A stretch of 64,000 nt of DNA, from the NCBI RefSeq assembly GCF_031998825.1, contig NZ_DAMACX010000009.1, positions 1-64,000 on the forward strand, written 5' to 3'. Every line of letters starts with the position of its first letter. The stretch's first letter is position 1. This stretch comes from Pseudescherichia sp031998825. GTDB lineage: Bacteria; Pseudomonadota; Gammaproteobacteria; Enterobacterales; Enterobacteriaceae. Shown here piece by piece: positions 42,796-51,689 of the stretch. Under the pieces are notes generated by a model that made no database searches, was not told the DNA's origin, and was given only the letters and a program-made list of their open reading frames with translations. Both the position numbers and the translations under genes were made by a program.

Positions 42796-43104
42796 AATAA
42801 CGTCCTCGTAGGGGTGATTATTGTTTGGCTAAAAGATGTTCGCGAAGAGACTATAGCGAATGGAATATGTAACGAATTGCGTTACATCACACTTCAAAAA
42901 AGTAAATAAAACGTTAATCACAAGTTTGTAATCGCTTTCATTTAGCTATGAAAAATGCGGCTGAGGTTATGTACTTTTCGGTCATGTGAATGGTCTGAGA
43001 AACGCGCGATTGGTACGGGGAAAGCGAAAACAGGCGAAGACTTTCAGCGTGAGTTGGCTATAATACCCGGCACTTGTTTGCCACACATTTTAAAGGAAAC
43101 AAAC
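42796..43104. promoter_or_regulatory. Divergent control region of ytfQ and ppa
   Basis: 309 bases without an accepted gene; an open frame from 42955 in frame with ppa is discounted because it runs through the ppa promoter. The ytfQ side has TATAGT on the complement (42850–42855) and a palindrome at 42868. The ppa side has TATAAT at 43059–43064, 41 bases before ppa, with no good -35. Confidence 0.65.
42868..42886. promoter_or_regulatory. Palindromic operator candidate of the ytfQ operon
   Basis: TGTAACG-AATTG-CGTTACA: seven-base perfect arms, five-base centre, just upstream of the -10-like TATAGT of ytfQ. It covers the place of the -35 element, so it suits a repressor, or an activator that replaces the -35. 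The form suits a dimeric regulator such as the LacI/GalR class; the protein is unknown. Confidence 0.5.
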
Positions 43105-43635
43105 ATGAGCTTACTGAACGTACCGGCGGGTAAAGATCTGCCAGAAGACATCTACGTTGTTATCGAGATCCCGGCGAACGCCGATCCGATCAAATACGAA
43201 ATCGACAAGGACACGGGCGCGCTGTTCGTTGACCGTTTCATGTCTACCGCGATGTTCTATCCGTGCAACTACGGCTACATCAACCACACCCTCTCCCTGG
43301 ACGGTGACCCGGTTGACGTGCTGGTCCCGACCCCGTACCCGCTGCAGCCGGGTTCAGTGGTTCGCTGCCGTCCGGTTGGCGTGCTGAAGATGACCGACGA
43401 AGCAGGCGAAGATGCCAAGCTGGTTGCGGTTCCGCACACCAAGCTGAGCAAAGAGTACGATCACATCAAAGATGTGAACGACCTGCCAGAGCTGCTGAAA
43501 GCGCAGATCACCCACTTCTTCGAGCACTACAAAGATCTCGAGAAAGGTAAATGGGTTAAGGTTGACGGCTGGGATAACGCCGATGCGGCGAAAGCTGAAA
43601 TCGTGGCCTCTTTCGAGCGCGCTGCGAAGAAGTAA
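43105..43635 (+). CDS. ppa: Inorganic pyrophosphatase
   Basis: A 176-residue family I pyrophosphatase, hydrolysing PPi to drive nucleotide-forming reactions. Catalytic aspartates lie in D66-G-D68-P-V-D71, with E21, K30 and the Y-P-C-N-Y-G-Y-I loop. Start chosen at 43105 (MSLLNVPAG) with AAAGGAA upstream, giving the E. coli length. It is monocistronic, with a TATAAT box before it and a strong terminator after it. Confidence 0.97.
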   Translation: MSLLNVPAGKDLPEDIYVVIEIPANADPIKYEIDKDTGALFVDRFMSTAMFYPCNYGYINHTLSLDGDPVDVLVPTPYPLQPGSVVRCRPVGVLKMTDEAGEDAKLVAVPHTKLSKEYDHIKDVNDLPELLKAQITHFFEHYKDLEKGKWVKVDGWDNADAAKAEIVASFERAAKK

Positions 43636-43658
43636 ATCTCTCCCCGCAGTAAAAACAG

Positions 43659-43688
43659 AAACACCGCCCTAACGGCGGTGTTTTTTTT
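43659..43688 (+). terminator. ppa terminator
   Basis: Ten-base stem AAACACCGCC/GGCGGTGTTT with CTAAC loop running into eight T residues. It is a textbook intrinsic terminator, 23 bases after ppa. Confidence 0.95.
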
Positions 43689-43725
43689 ATGGATAAAACA
43701 GCGCCACCCGAAGGTGGCGCTGCTG

Positions 43726-44070
43726 TTAATCCCGATCCCTGTCTAACCAGTTCCCGGTCTCTATCCGCGTGTGTTCATCCACCGAAAGCTGGTACACATA
43801 CATCCATGCACTGCCGTACGGTGTCTGAATCAATTGACGCTTGTACTCTCCACCTGCGGTGCGGAGCTCATCCAGCTCGGCCAGGGTCTCGGCGTCAATA
43901 CGGTAAACCTCACCCAGCACCTGGCCCGGACCGGGCACCGCACCTGGGTAGTGCCCCAGACTGTAGAGTTGATAATCCTCAACGCTGTGATCGCCCAACC
44001 ACTGAGCGTTAGTCATCCAGTGACTGTTACCTTGCTTGCGTCGTAAACTGCCGTAAACAAATATTCGCAT
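43726..44070 (-). CDS. ytfP: Gamma-glutamylcyclotransferase-family protein YtfP
   Basis: A 114-residue protein of the GGCT/AIG2-like fold. The N-terminal V-Y-G-S-L-R (about 4–9) and E at about 68–71 in the D-A-E-T-L-A-E-L-D-E segment are the family's ligand-site features. Function in bacteria is unproven. It starts two bases after tamB in the same operon, as in E. coli, so it is co-expressed with the outer-membrane assembly module. Confidence 0.92.
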   Translation of the reverse strand: MRIFVYGSLRRKQGNSHWMTNAQWLGDHSVEDYQLYSLGHYPGAVPGPGQVLGEVYRIDAETLAELDELRTAGGEYKRQLIQTPYGSAWMYVYQLSVDEHTRIETGNWLDRDRD

Positions 44071-44072
44071 TG

Positions 44073-47000
44073 CTAAAACTCAAACTGATAGAGCAGATCT
44101 AGTGCCTGGTCTACGCCAGACACCGCTTCCAGATATAGCTTAGGCATCAGGCGATAGCGTAACGTGAGCGTCGCCAGAGAGTCAAAAATACCCACGCCAT
44201 ACTTCACCTGCAATCCCGGCAGAACATAGCCGCTGACCACCACCTGGGAGGAGTCGCCTACGCCCTGCGTGTCCAGTGCCAGATTGCTAACGCCAAAGGT
44301 CTCGCCGATTCGACCCACAACCTGTCCGCTCTGGGCAACGCCCAGGCCCACCAGCGCCGACGTCATCGCTGCGCTGTCGCTCTGCGTGCTCTCCAGCCCC
44401 TGGCCGCGAAGCAAGTAGGAGAGCGCCTCCTGTTGCGACATCGCCGGGTCAGAGAAGATCTCCGCCTTCGGTTCGTCGGCGGTTCCGGTCACACGCACAC
44501 CGGCAATCACGTCGTTTTCAGTGGATTCCGGGTTACGGATCGCTTCGATGTTAAGCAAAGGTTGATCCGGCGGACCCGAGAACAATAACTCACCTTTGCG
44601 CACAATCAAATCCTGACCGTACGCGTGGAAGCGTCCTTCGGGAATATTAATCTGTCCGTTTAATCCAAGTCCTTGTTTATCCTGAGCAACTTTAAGATCG
44701 CCCGTTAAGCGTGCTTTTAAGCCAAACGCGTCCAGACGCACGTTATTGCCTACGTGGACGGTCAAATTACTGTTAATCGGGATGCTCGCGGTCTGCGGCT
44801 CCTCCGGCTGCAGCTGGCTATTGAGCATCACTTCGTCACTGGAGACCCCCACCGCGCTCTCTGGTACTTCGTGAACCACAATACGCGCCCAGGGCACGTC
44901 AATGCTGCCATCGAGGGTGAAGAGCTGCGGCGTGGCTTCGAATACCACATCCGGAGAGGCATCCAGGCGTACCATCGGTGGGACGGTAATGCGTACCCGG
45001 CTGCCCTTCGCCGCGATACGCGCGCGCCAGTTGTCGATCTGACTCCAGTCGGCGTTGCCGCTCAGGTTAATTTCACCCTGCCGGGTGCGAACCACCCCTT
45101 GTAGGGTCGAACTTTGGCCGTTGAAGTTCATCGCCAGCTGGCTGGGCTGCATATCAAACGGCATAAAGTTGGCGTCGATATCTACGCCGTTCAGCCCCAT
45201 CTGGCCGAACAGCTGCGGGCTCTGCACGTTACCCGCCAGCCGCAGGTTGGCATTGAGGGTTCCCGCCGCCTTCTCACCGCGCGAGAAGATGGCGTTGATC
45301 ATCGCGATAGAGAAGTTGCGGATGTTGACCGTACCGCCGAGGTTACGCTGACCCTGCGGATCGGTCACCTGCACCTGGCCGTCAAACTGGCCGTTGTTGG
45401 TCAGGCGCATCATCCAGCCGAGATCGGCCCGGTTGTCGCGCAATTTCGCATTGAGGTTGAGCGTATCGAACGCCACCCGCAGCGGCGCATCGTTGACGGT
45501 CTGCGTCACCCGCACGTTACGCCCGGCCAGAGTCACTTCACCCTGCGGCAGGCCTGGTTTGGTGGTATCCCAGCTCACGTCCGCCCGGCCGCTGAACGAT
45601 CCGCTGGCCTGGGTAGTCTCTGGCATAAAGGGCTTCAGCATCGCCAGGTCGAAGCGGTTCAGGTTAACCACCGCTCGCCCCTCTGCGCCTGCGTCCACGG
45701 TCTGGGGTACGCATAGCTCGGCGTTGGGGTTCGTCCAGCAGTGCGGCCCGATGCTTACCTTCTGCTCCTCGCCGCGGTAGTCGAGGGCAATGGCGCGGTT
45801 CAGCGACCACGGCCCGACCGGGGTAGCAAAACGCGTATCGCTCAGGGTGCCCTTCCAGCGCTGGTTGGCCCGGTCAAAGCTGCCCGCCAGCCGCAGCTGG
45901 CCGGAGACCGGCTCGCCCTGCGCCCGCAGGTTCAGCTCGTGCTGCTTTTCGCTACCTTTGGCATCCAGGGTGACCAGGCTCAGATTGACGCCCGGCTGCA
46001 CGATGCGCTCTACGCGAGCGGTGAGGTTACCGGCGATCTGATCGGTGGATTTCACATCGCCCTCAACGCGTACGCGAGCGATAGAGAGCTCCTGCCAGCG
46101 CAGGTTATTGGCGGTGATATCCGCCTGTACCTGCGGCGCATCCACCGTGCCGCGCACCTTCACTAATCCCTTCGCCGTGCCACCTAAGCCCGGCAGAGCG
46201 TTATCCAGCCCCGGCGCGTCGATGTTGGCATCGAGATTCAGCGCCTTCACGCCCAGCTCGCCTTTGACGTCGGCGCTGTTGCGCCCCAGCTCAAGGTGCA
46301 GCCCTGGTACGGTCCACTGCATATAGCTGTTGCCCTTGAGCGAGCCGTTCACATTTACCCTGTTGTTCTTGACGTTGCCGGTGATTTTCATCTCCGGCAC
46401 TTCCATCTGCCAGCTGCCGCCGTAGAGGCTGCCGCGCGTTTTAATCAGGCCGTTGAGCTTCGACGGCCAGTCGGGCACCTCTTTAGCCGTATTGATGCCG
46501 TTGAGGGTTAACTCTCCACGCCAGCTAATCGCCTGCTGCCAGTCAAGCAGCGCCTTCAGCTCGGTTTTCCCCTCCAGCGCGGCGATGGTCAGCTTGTCGA
46601 GGTTAATCTGCTGCTCGTTGCCTTTCGCATCCAGCGTGATGGTCGCAGGCGGAACCTGCTGCCCTTTCACCGCCGTGCGGAACGAGAGCGTATAGTCGGT
46701 CATCTTGCCGCTCAGCTTCAGGCGCAGATCGTCTGCCTGGTACTGCCGCTCACCGGTAAAGGGCCAGTAGAGCTGTTCGCTGATGATGTCCAGGTTCAGG
46801 GGTAGCCCCGCCTCCGCCAGCTGCGTCCTCGCCCGCAGCACCATGTCCACCGGGCCGGAGAGATTAACGCCTACATCAAGGGTCTCGCGCAGCGCGCCAC
46901 CCACTTTCAGCTTCACCTTCTCGCCCTTGAGTGGATCGACGTTAAGGGTGCTGTTAAGCGTGATATCCACCGGCCAGTTGTTGCTCAGCTGTGCCGTGCC

Positions 47001-47849
47001 GCTGGCGTTAACCGTGCCCTGGTTAGAGTCGATATCAAGGGTGTCGAGGGTGGTATTGCCATCAATGCTGCTTACCTTCAGCAGCATATTACGCACCAGA
47101 ATGTCGGTATCACCGGTAAGACGCAGCTGCTCGCCGCGAAACTCTTCGATATTGAGGTTAAGCGGCAGGTGGACGTCGGTCATCTCCGGCAGCACCGGCT
47201 TAGAGAAGAGATCCTTCAGCGTTTCACCGAGCGGCTTCTCCTCAGGCTTCGGCTGCTCGATCTTCGGCTCGACGATCTGCTCCTGAGCCACGTCAGCCAC
47301 CTTCGGCAGGGCAATCAGCAGCCCCTGTAACGACGTTGGCTTAACGGTCAGGTTTTTCTCCTGCCAGTTCAGGCCGGTAGTGAAATCCATTACCGAGAAG
47401 GTGGTGTTATCGATCTTGATATTGACGTTGTTCAGCGCCACCCGGCTAAGGGTAATCGGATACGGGGTGGAGAGATCGAGCGGCCCGCTATCCTCCTCTT
47501 CTACCTGAGCGGCAGGCGGCATTTTGGTGCTATCTACCGTCACGTTAATATCTTTTAGCGCCAGATCGTTAACGCACAGGCTGCTGTCCCGCAGGCAGGC
47601 AAGCTTTACCGCAAGATGGATCTCGCCGGCGTTAACCGCCACGCCGGGTTGGTCATAGCGAATATTACGCAGGGTCAGATCGCGCCAGCCGCCGGTGACC
47701 TGGCCAATCTCCAGCCCCGGCACCCAGCGGTTGGCGGCCTTGAACAGAATATGCAGCCCGCTGGTGGTGCCCACCAGAAACGCCACTGCCCCCAGCAGCA
47801 GCACAATAAACACCACCACGCCGAGGCTTATCTTCTTCCATAAACTCAT
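44073..47849 (-). CDS. tamB: Translocation and assembly module subunit TamB
   Basis: A 1258-residue envelope-spanning protein (E. coli TamB 1259). An N-terminal membrane anchor (about 7–29) is followed by a very long beta-rich groove, the repeating-beta-groove lipid-transfer fold, and ends with the conserved DUF490 domain (about 920–1258), including the C-terminal L-Y-Q-F-E-F strand that docks into TamA. It supports outer-membrane protein insertion and phospholipid transport. Its start overlaps the tamA stop by four bases (ATGA). Confidence 0.97.
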   Translation of the reverse strand: MSLWKKISLGVVVFIVLLLGAVAFLVGTTSGLHILFKAANRWVPGLEIGQVTGGWRDLTLRNIRYDQPGVAVNAGEIHLAVKLACLRDSSLCVNDLALKDINVTVDSTKMPPAAQVEEEDSGPLDLSTPYPITLSRVALNNVNIKIDNTTFSVMDFTTGLNWQEKNLTVKPTSLQGLLIALPKVADVAQEQIVEPKIEQPKPEEKPLGETLKDLFSKPVLPEMTDVHLPLNLNIEEFRGEQLRLTGDTDILVRNMLLKVSSIDGNTTLDTLDIDSNQGTVNASGTAQLSNNWPVDITLNSTLNVDPLKGEKVKLKVGGALRETLDVGVNLSGPVDMVLRARTQLAEAGLPLNLDIISEQLYWPFTGERQYQADDLRLKLSGKMTDYTLSFRTAVKGQQVPPATITLDAKGNEQQINLDKLTIAALEGKTELKALLDWQQAISWRGELTLNGINTAKEVPDWPSKLNGLIKTRGSLYGGSWQMEVPEMKITGNVKNNRVNVNGSLKGNSYMQWTVPGLHLELGRNSADVKGELGVKALNLDANIDAPGLDNALPGLGGTAKGLVKVRGTVDAPQVQADITANNLRWQELSIARVRVEGDVKSTDQIAGNLTARVERIVQPGVNLSLVTLDAKGSEKQHELNLRAQGEPVSGQLRLAGSFDRANQRWKGTLSDTRFATPVGPWSLNRAIALDYRGEEQKVSIGPHCWTNPNAELCVPQTVDAGAEGRAVVNLNRFDLAMLKPFMPETTQASGSFSGRADVSWDTTKPGLPQGEVTLAGRNVRVTQTVNDAPLRVAFDTLNLNAKLRDNRADLGWMMRLTNNGQFDGQVQVTDPQGQRNLGGTVNIRNFSIAMINAIFSRGEKAAGTLNANLRLAGNVQSPQLFGQMGLNGVDIDANFMPFDMQPSQLAMNFNGQSSTLQGVVRTRQGEINLSGNADWSQIDNWRARIAAKGSRVRITVPPMVRLDASPDVVFEATPQLFTLDGSIDVPWARIVVHEVPESAVGVSSDEVMLNSQLQPEEPQTASIPINSNLTVHVGNNVRLDAFGLKARLTGDLKVAQDKQGLGLNGQINIPEGRFHAYGQDLIVRKGELLFSGPPDQPLLNIEAIRNPESTENDVIAGVRVTGTADEPKAEIFSDPAMSQQEALSYLLRGQGLESTQSDSAAMTSALVGLGVAQSGQVVGRIGETFGVSNLALDTQGVGDSSQVVVSGYVLPGLQVKYGVGIFDSLATLTLRYRLMPKLYLEAVSGVDQALDLLYQFEF

Positions 47850-49579
47850 AATTCAGGCCCCAGACCGATGTAGAACTGTAGATCGTGTTTGTCGTCGTCC
47901 GCGATGGGCAGAGCAAAGTCGAGCTTCACCGGCCCGACCGGCGACTCCCAGCGCACGCCCACGCCCGCGCCGGTTTTAAAGTCGCTGCGCCGGATGTCGC
48001 TCACCGCCTCGCCGCTGTCAACGAAGGCCGCGCCCCACCACTTGCCGGTGACGTTATACTGATACTCCAGCGAGCCGGTTGCCAGCTTCGAGGCCCCCTT
48101 CAGCTTGCCTTCCTCATCCTCTGGTGAAATCGATTTGTACTTATAGCCACGGATGCTGCGATCGCCCCCGGCGAAGAAGCGCAGATCCGGCGGCACCCGG
48201 TCGAAGTCGCCGGTTTCAATCCAGCCGAGGTTGCCGCGCACGACAAAGCGATGGCGATCGTAGAGGGTGCGGATCCAGACGTTCTGCGCCTGGAATACGG
48301 AGAAGTCGACGTCGGAACCCCAGGCCGTGTTGGAGTAGTCAATGGAGTAGCGCTGGGAGTCGCCCCAGGTGGGCATCAGGCCGCCACGAGAGCGGGTCCG
48401 GCTGATCATCACCCCTGGATAGAGCAGCATCGTGGTGTTGGTCACGCTCCCCTGGGTAAAGTGATCCAGGCTCCAGCGCAGGTTAATGGCGCGCTGCCAG
48501 CCGCTGGAGAGATCCCAGTAGCGGGAGAGCGCCAGGGTGGTGGAGTCCGCCTCGGTATCGTTGAGATCGGTACGCTTAAAGCCGCCCTGCACCAGATAGT
48601 ACTGCTCCAGCGGGTTTTTCAGCAGCGGCACCTTGTAGCTAAAGTCGAGCTGCTGCTCCGGCGCCGAGATGCTGGTGGTGGTGGTAAAGCTGTGGCCGTA
48701 AGAGTTGATCCACGGCTTGCGCCAGGTGGCTTTCACGCGCGGGCCGACGTCGGTGGAGTAGCCTACCCCGGTCTCTATCGTATTCTGCGTCCGCGGCGAA
48801 ACCACGCCGTGCAGCGGCAGCACCTTGGTCTTGCGGGATTTTTCAAACTCTGGGGCAACAATCACCGAGTTAAACCAGCCGGTGGCAGAGAGGCGGCGGT
48901 TCAGCTCCGCCAGATCTTTGGTCTGGTACTCGTCGCCCTCCTTAAAGGGCACCAGGTTTTGCAGATACTCGTCGCGGATCTGCGAGCCTTCAAAGGTCAC
49001 CTTGCCGAAGCGGTAGCGCTGCCCGCTGTCGTAGTCGATATCCCAGAACGCCTGATGGCGGTCAAGGGCGACACCCAGCTGGCTTTTGTTGAAGGCGCTG
49101 TCGAAGTAGCCTTTGCGCAGCGCCACGCTGGTAAGGCCCTTCTTAAAGCTGTCGTAGTCGTTGTGATTCAGCACCGTGCCGATCGCCGGACGGGTCTTTA
49201 GCAGATCGAGGTAGTCACTGTCGGTACGCGCCCCGCCGCGCAGGATCACATCCGTTCCCCCTACGCGCACAGGCGTGCCGGGCGAGACGCGGGCAATCAG
49301 TACCTGGCGACCTTTCGCCGGCGGTGGACGCAGTTCAAAATCGATGGTGGGCTCATAGTAGCCCAGCGCTTTTAATCCATCGCGGATAGCATCATCAACG
49401 CGGGCGCGGAAACGCTGGTCCGCCGTTACTTCGTCGCTTTCAATGGTTGAAAGCTGGGCGCGGACGTTTTTTTGCAGCGCACCCGTTAACCCCTCCACCT
49501 GCAAACGAACGTTTGCCGCTAAGGCCGTCCCGCTTGCCAGCAGCAGAGTGGCAAAACCTATCAGTCGGATGTGTGGCAC
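47846..49579 (-). CDS. tamA: Translocation and assembly module subunit TamA
   Basis: A 577-residue Omp85-family outer-membrane protein. A signal peptide (about 1–21) leads to three POTRA domains (about 22–260) and a 16-strand barrel with the F-A-G-G-D-R-S-I-R-G-Y motif and G-A-G-V-G-V-R-W-E-S-P-V-G-P-V-K-L-D near the end. Length equals E. coli TamA. It is the first gene of tamA-tamB-ytfP and is divergent from msrA across 210 bases. Confidence 0.97.
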   Translation of the reverse strand: MPHIRLIGFATLLLASGTALAANVRLQVEGLTGALQKNVRAQLSTIESDEVTADQRFRARVDDAIRDGLKALGYYEPTIDFELRPPPAKGRQVLIARVSPGTPVRVGGTDVILRGGARTDSDYLDLLKTRPAIGTVLNHNDYDSFKKGLTSVALRKGYFDSAFNKSQLGVALDRHQAFWDIDYDSGQRYRFGKVTFEGSQIRDEYLQNLVPFKEGDEYQTKDLAELNRRLSATGWFNSVIVAPEFEKSRKTKVLPLHGVVSPRTQNTIETGVGYSTDVGPRVKATWRKPWINSYGHSFTTTTSISAPEQQLDFSYKVPLLKNPLEQYYLVQGGFKRTDLNDTEADSTTLALSRYWDLSSGWQRAINLRWSLDHFTQGSVTNTTMLLYPGVMISRTRSRGGLMPTWGDSQRYSIDYSNTAWGSDVDFSVFQAQNVWIRTLYDRHRFVVRGNLGWIETGDFDRVPPDLRFFAGGDRSIRGYKYKSISPEDEEGKLKGASKLATGSLEYQYNVTGKWWGAAFVDSGEAVSDIRRSDFKTGAGVGVRWESPVGPVKLDFALPIADDDKHDLQFYIGLGPEL

Positions 49580-49789
49580 GTTCTCTCCTGAATATCAGGC
49601 TTCCTGAGGTAAGGAAACCGAAATGCCGCTCCCCGGCTTAACAAATTCCCACCTTAGTGGGTTGAAAAATGGCTGGCTAGCCCAATATTTCTTAATGTTT
49701 AAATCTAGCCGTATTTGCAGCATTTATTGTGTTCAATTCAACGCTGCGTTACAACCTCGATCACATATCTGTTCCTGGGAGGCCCCACC

Positions 49790-50434
49790 GTGAGTCTATT
49801 TGATAAAAAACACCTTGTTACTCAAGCGGATGCATTGCCAGGACGCAATACACCCATGCCGGTTGCCAGCCTGCATGCCGTTAACGAACACTCAATGACC
49901 AACGTTCCCGAAGGAATGGAGACCGCGCTGTTTGCGATGGGCTGCTTCTGGGGCGTGGAGCGCCTGTTCTGGGTGCTGCCTGGCGTCTATAGCACCGCAG
50001 CAGGCTATGCTGGCGGCTATACGCCGAATCCGACCTATCGCGAAGTGTGCTCCGGCGAGACCGGTCACGCTGAAGCCGTGCGCGTGGTCTATGACCCGAG
50101 CGTAATTAGCTACGAGCAGCTGTTGCAGGTCTTCTGGGAGAACCACGATCCGGCCCAGGGCATGCGCCAGGGTAACGACCATGGCACCCAGTACCGCTCA
50201 GCGATTTATCCGCTGACGCCGGAGCAGGAAACGGCTGCGAAAGCGAGCCTGGCCCGTTTCCAGGCGGCGATGCGCGCTGCCGGGGACGATCGTACCGTGA
50301 CCACCGAGATCAAAACCGCTGGCCCGTTCTACTATGCCGAGGACGATCACCAGCAGTATCTGCATAAGAACCCGTACGGGTACTGCGGTATCGGGGGAAT
50401 TGGGGTGTGCCTGCCGCCGCAGACGATGGGTTGA
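49790..50434 (+). CDS. msrA: Peptide methionine-(S)-S-oxide reductase
   Basis: A 214-residue enzyme repairing methionine-S-sulfoxide in proteins with thioredoxin. The catalytic C52 in G-C-F-W-G and the C-terminal resolving cysteines in Y-C-G and G-V-C-L-P-P are present. Start is GTG at 49790 with GGGAGG seven bases upstream, as the conserved start S-L-F-D-K-K requires; a longer frame from 49715 is not family-like. It is followed by a terminator and then by the RHS insertion. Confidence 0.96.
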   Translation: MSLFDKKHLVTQADALPGRNTPMPVASLHAVNEHSMTNVPEGMETALFAMGCFWGVERLFWVLPGVYSTAAGYAGGYTPNPTYREVCSGETGHAEAVRVVYDPSVISYEQLLQVFWENHDPAQGMRQGNDHGTQYRSAIYPLTPEQETAAKASLARFQAAMRAAGDDRTVTTEIKTAGPFYYAEDDHQQYLHKNPYGYCGIGGIGVCLPPQTMG

Positions 50435-50447
50435 TAGAATGTTTATA

Positions 50448-50490
50448 TGAGCAACCCTCCTAAGGGCTGCTCATTCGATATTTTTATTTT
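50448..50490 (+). terminator. msrA terminator
   Basis: TGAGCAACCC and GGGCTGCTCA (one G-U pair) with a TCCTAA loop, followed by a T-rich tail (TATTTTTATTTT). It lies between msrA and the convergent RHS locus. Confidence 0.75.
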
Positions 50491-50502
50491 ATCAAATTAA
50501 CA

Positions 50503-51648
50503 TTATGCATTAGATGACGTCAAATTGCCAAGAGACGGATGCTTATAAAAAATACTGTTCAGAGTAGATGAAATAGAAGTGCTGGCATGTTCACGAATAG
50601 TACCAAGGTGAGGCTTCACTTCCTTCAGATCATTATAAAAAGCATTAATATTACCTCCGAAGCTTAGGCCTAAATTGGTATAACCCAGTGCTGATGAGGC
50701 ACGTGATAACTTACGGGCGACGTCAGGGTTTTTAGCCTCCACAGCTTTGCTGGCAATCGCTAATACCGTAGATGAAACAGCAAATGAACTGTTTATTAAT
50801 TGATAAATAATTTTTGTTCTACTTCTTTCTATTCCCATCAAGGCCCCTTCACGCGCTTCACTGCCAATAAAAGAGTTAAACGTATCTATAAAGACTATAC
50901 TTAAATCATCTGAGGAGGTATTGGTCGCTTCTGCAACCCTGTCAGCCGCTCTTAATAGCATGTCTCTTATTCTATTGCCAAAGCGGCTTTCTGATTCGAA
51001 CTCGTAGCTAAGATCTACAGAACCTCTGTGCCCTTCCAGGGAAGATGTACTATCAATAATATTTTCAAAGGAACTATATAGAGATGTGACACCGTTAATT
51101 ATGCCCAGCCCAAACGAAGCATTTTGTAGTTTAGCAAAAACCTGGGGATTACTATTTTCTTCAATACGCGCAGCAATATCAACTACGTTTTTTGTAACTT
51201 GTGTACCATAGGTCAGGGCACCTCGCGTTGTTTTTACAAGCACAGTAGCCAACGCCTCTGACGTTTCTGCTGCGAACAAATGCTTGAAAAGAGAAGTTAA
51301 GCCACCAATAAACAATCTTGTTAAGATCCCATGACCGCTCGGGTCAGTAAAGTTTACCGGGTCATTTTGACAATAGGCATAGGGGTTTATACCACCCACG
51401 CCAAAGGGGCTTTCACTATCAGGACAGGTAAAGCGCATTAAAATTGGATTATAGCTGCGATAGCCATTACCCAAATGTGAAACGCCTGTTAAAGGATCCT
51501 GACGCTCACCATTAAAGCCTGGAAGTTGGTCATTTTTTGGATTGTCCACAGCGCCAAATGCAGAGTAAAGAGAGATCTGTTGACTACTGCCATCATAAGC
51601 TAACAGCGTACTATTAGTCTGGTTGGTACCAAGTAGTTGTAAAGACAT
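50503..51648 (-). CDS. Stand-alone RHS core with unique C-terminal domain (toxin candidate)
   Basis: A 381-residue protein. Residues 44–106 are an RHS-associated core of the insecticidal TccC kind: G-F-N-G-E-R-x-D-P-x-T-G, L-G-N-G-Y-R-x-Y-N-P, P-D-S-x-S-P-F-G-x-G-G-I-N-P-Y-A-Y-C and D-P-S-G-H at 102–106. D77 and D102 are candidates for the self-cleaving aspartates of this fold. Residues 107–381 are a separate, mostly helical domain with weakly hydrophobic stretches and no motif I can name; by analogy it is the variable effector. The gene has its own GGAG site and lies 41 bases after the long RHS gene, so the split is real and not a frameshift. Its first residues continue the long protein's end at the point where one-piece RHS proteins run on. 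No immunity-like ORF follows. Confidence 0.75.
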   Translation of the reverse strand: MSLQLLGTNQTNSTLLAYDGSSQQISLYSAFGAVDNPKNDQLPGFNGERQDPLTGVSHLGNGYRSYNPILMRFTCPDSESPFGVGGINPYAYCQNDPVNFTDPSGHGILTRLFIGGLTSLFKHLFAAETSEALATVLVKTTRGALTYGTQVTKNVVDIAARIEENSNPQVFAKLQNASFGLGIINGVTSLYSSFENIIDSTSSLEGHRGSVDLSYEFESESRFGNRIRDMLLRAADRVAEATNTSSDDLSIVFIDTFNSFIGSEAREGALMGIERSRTKIIYQLINSSFAVSSTVLAIASKAVEAKNPDVARKLSRASSALGYTNLGLSFGGNINAFYNDLKEVKPHLGTIREHASTSISSTLNSIFYKHPSLGNLTSSNA

Positions 51649-51689
51649 AAATTATACTCCAGTGATTGAATATATCTTTGATAATATTC

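Noticed and set aside
42876..42891. CRP site upstream of ytfQ
   Set aside because: Only one half (TCACA) is present; the partner half matches at two of five positions.
51649..51689. Frameshift breaking one RHS gene into two
   Set aside because: The 41-base gap contains a clear GGAG site and proper spacing, and the upstream frame ends in a normal stop. Two genes are the simpler reading.
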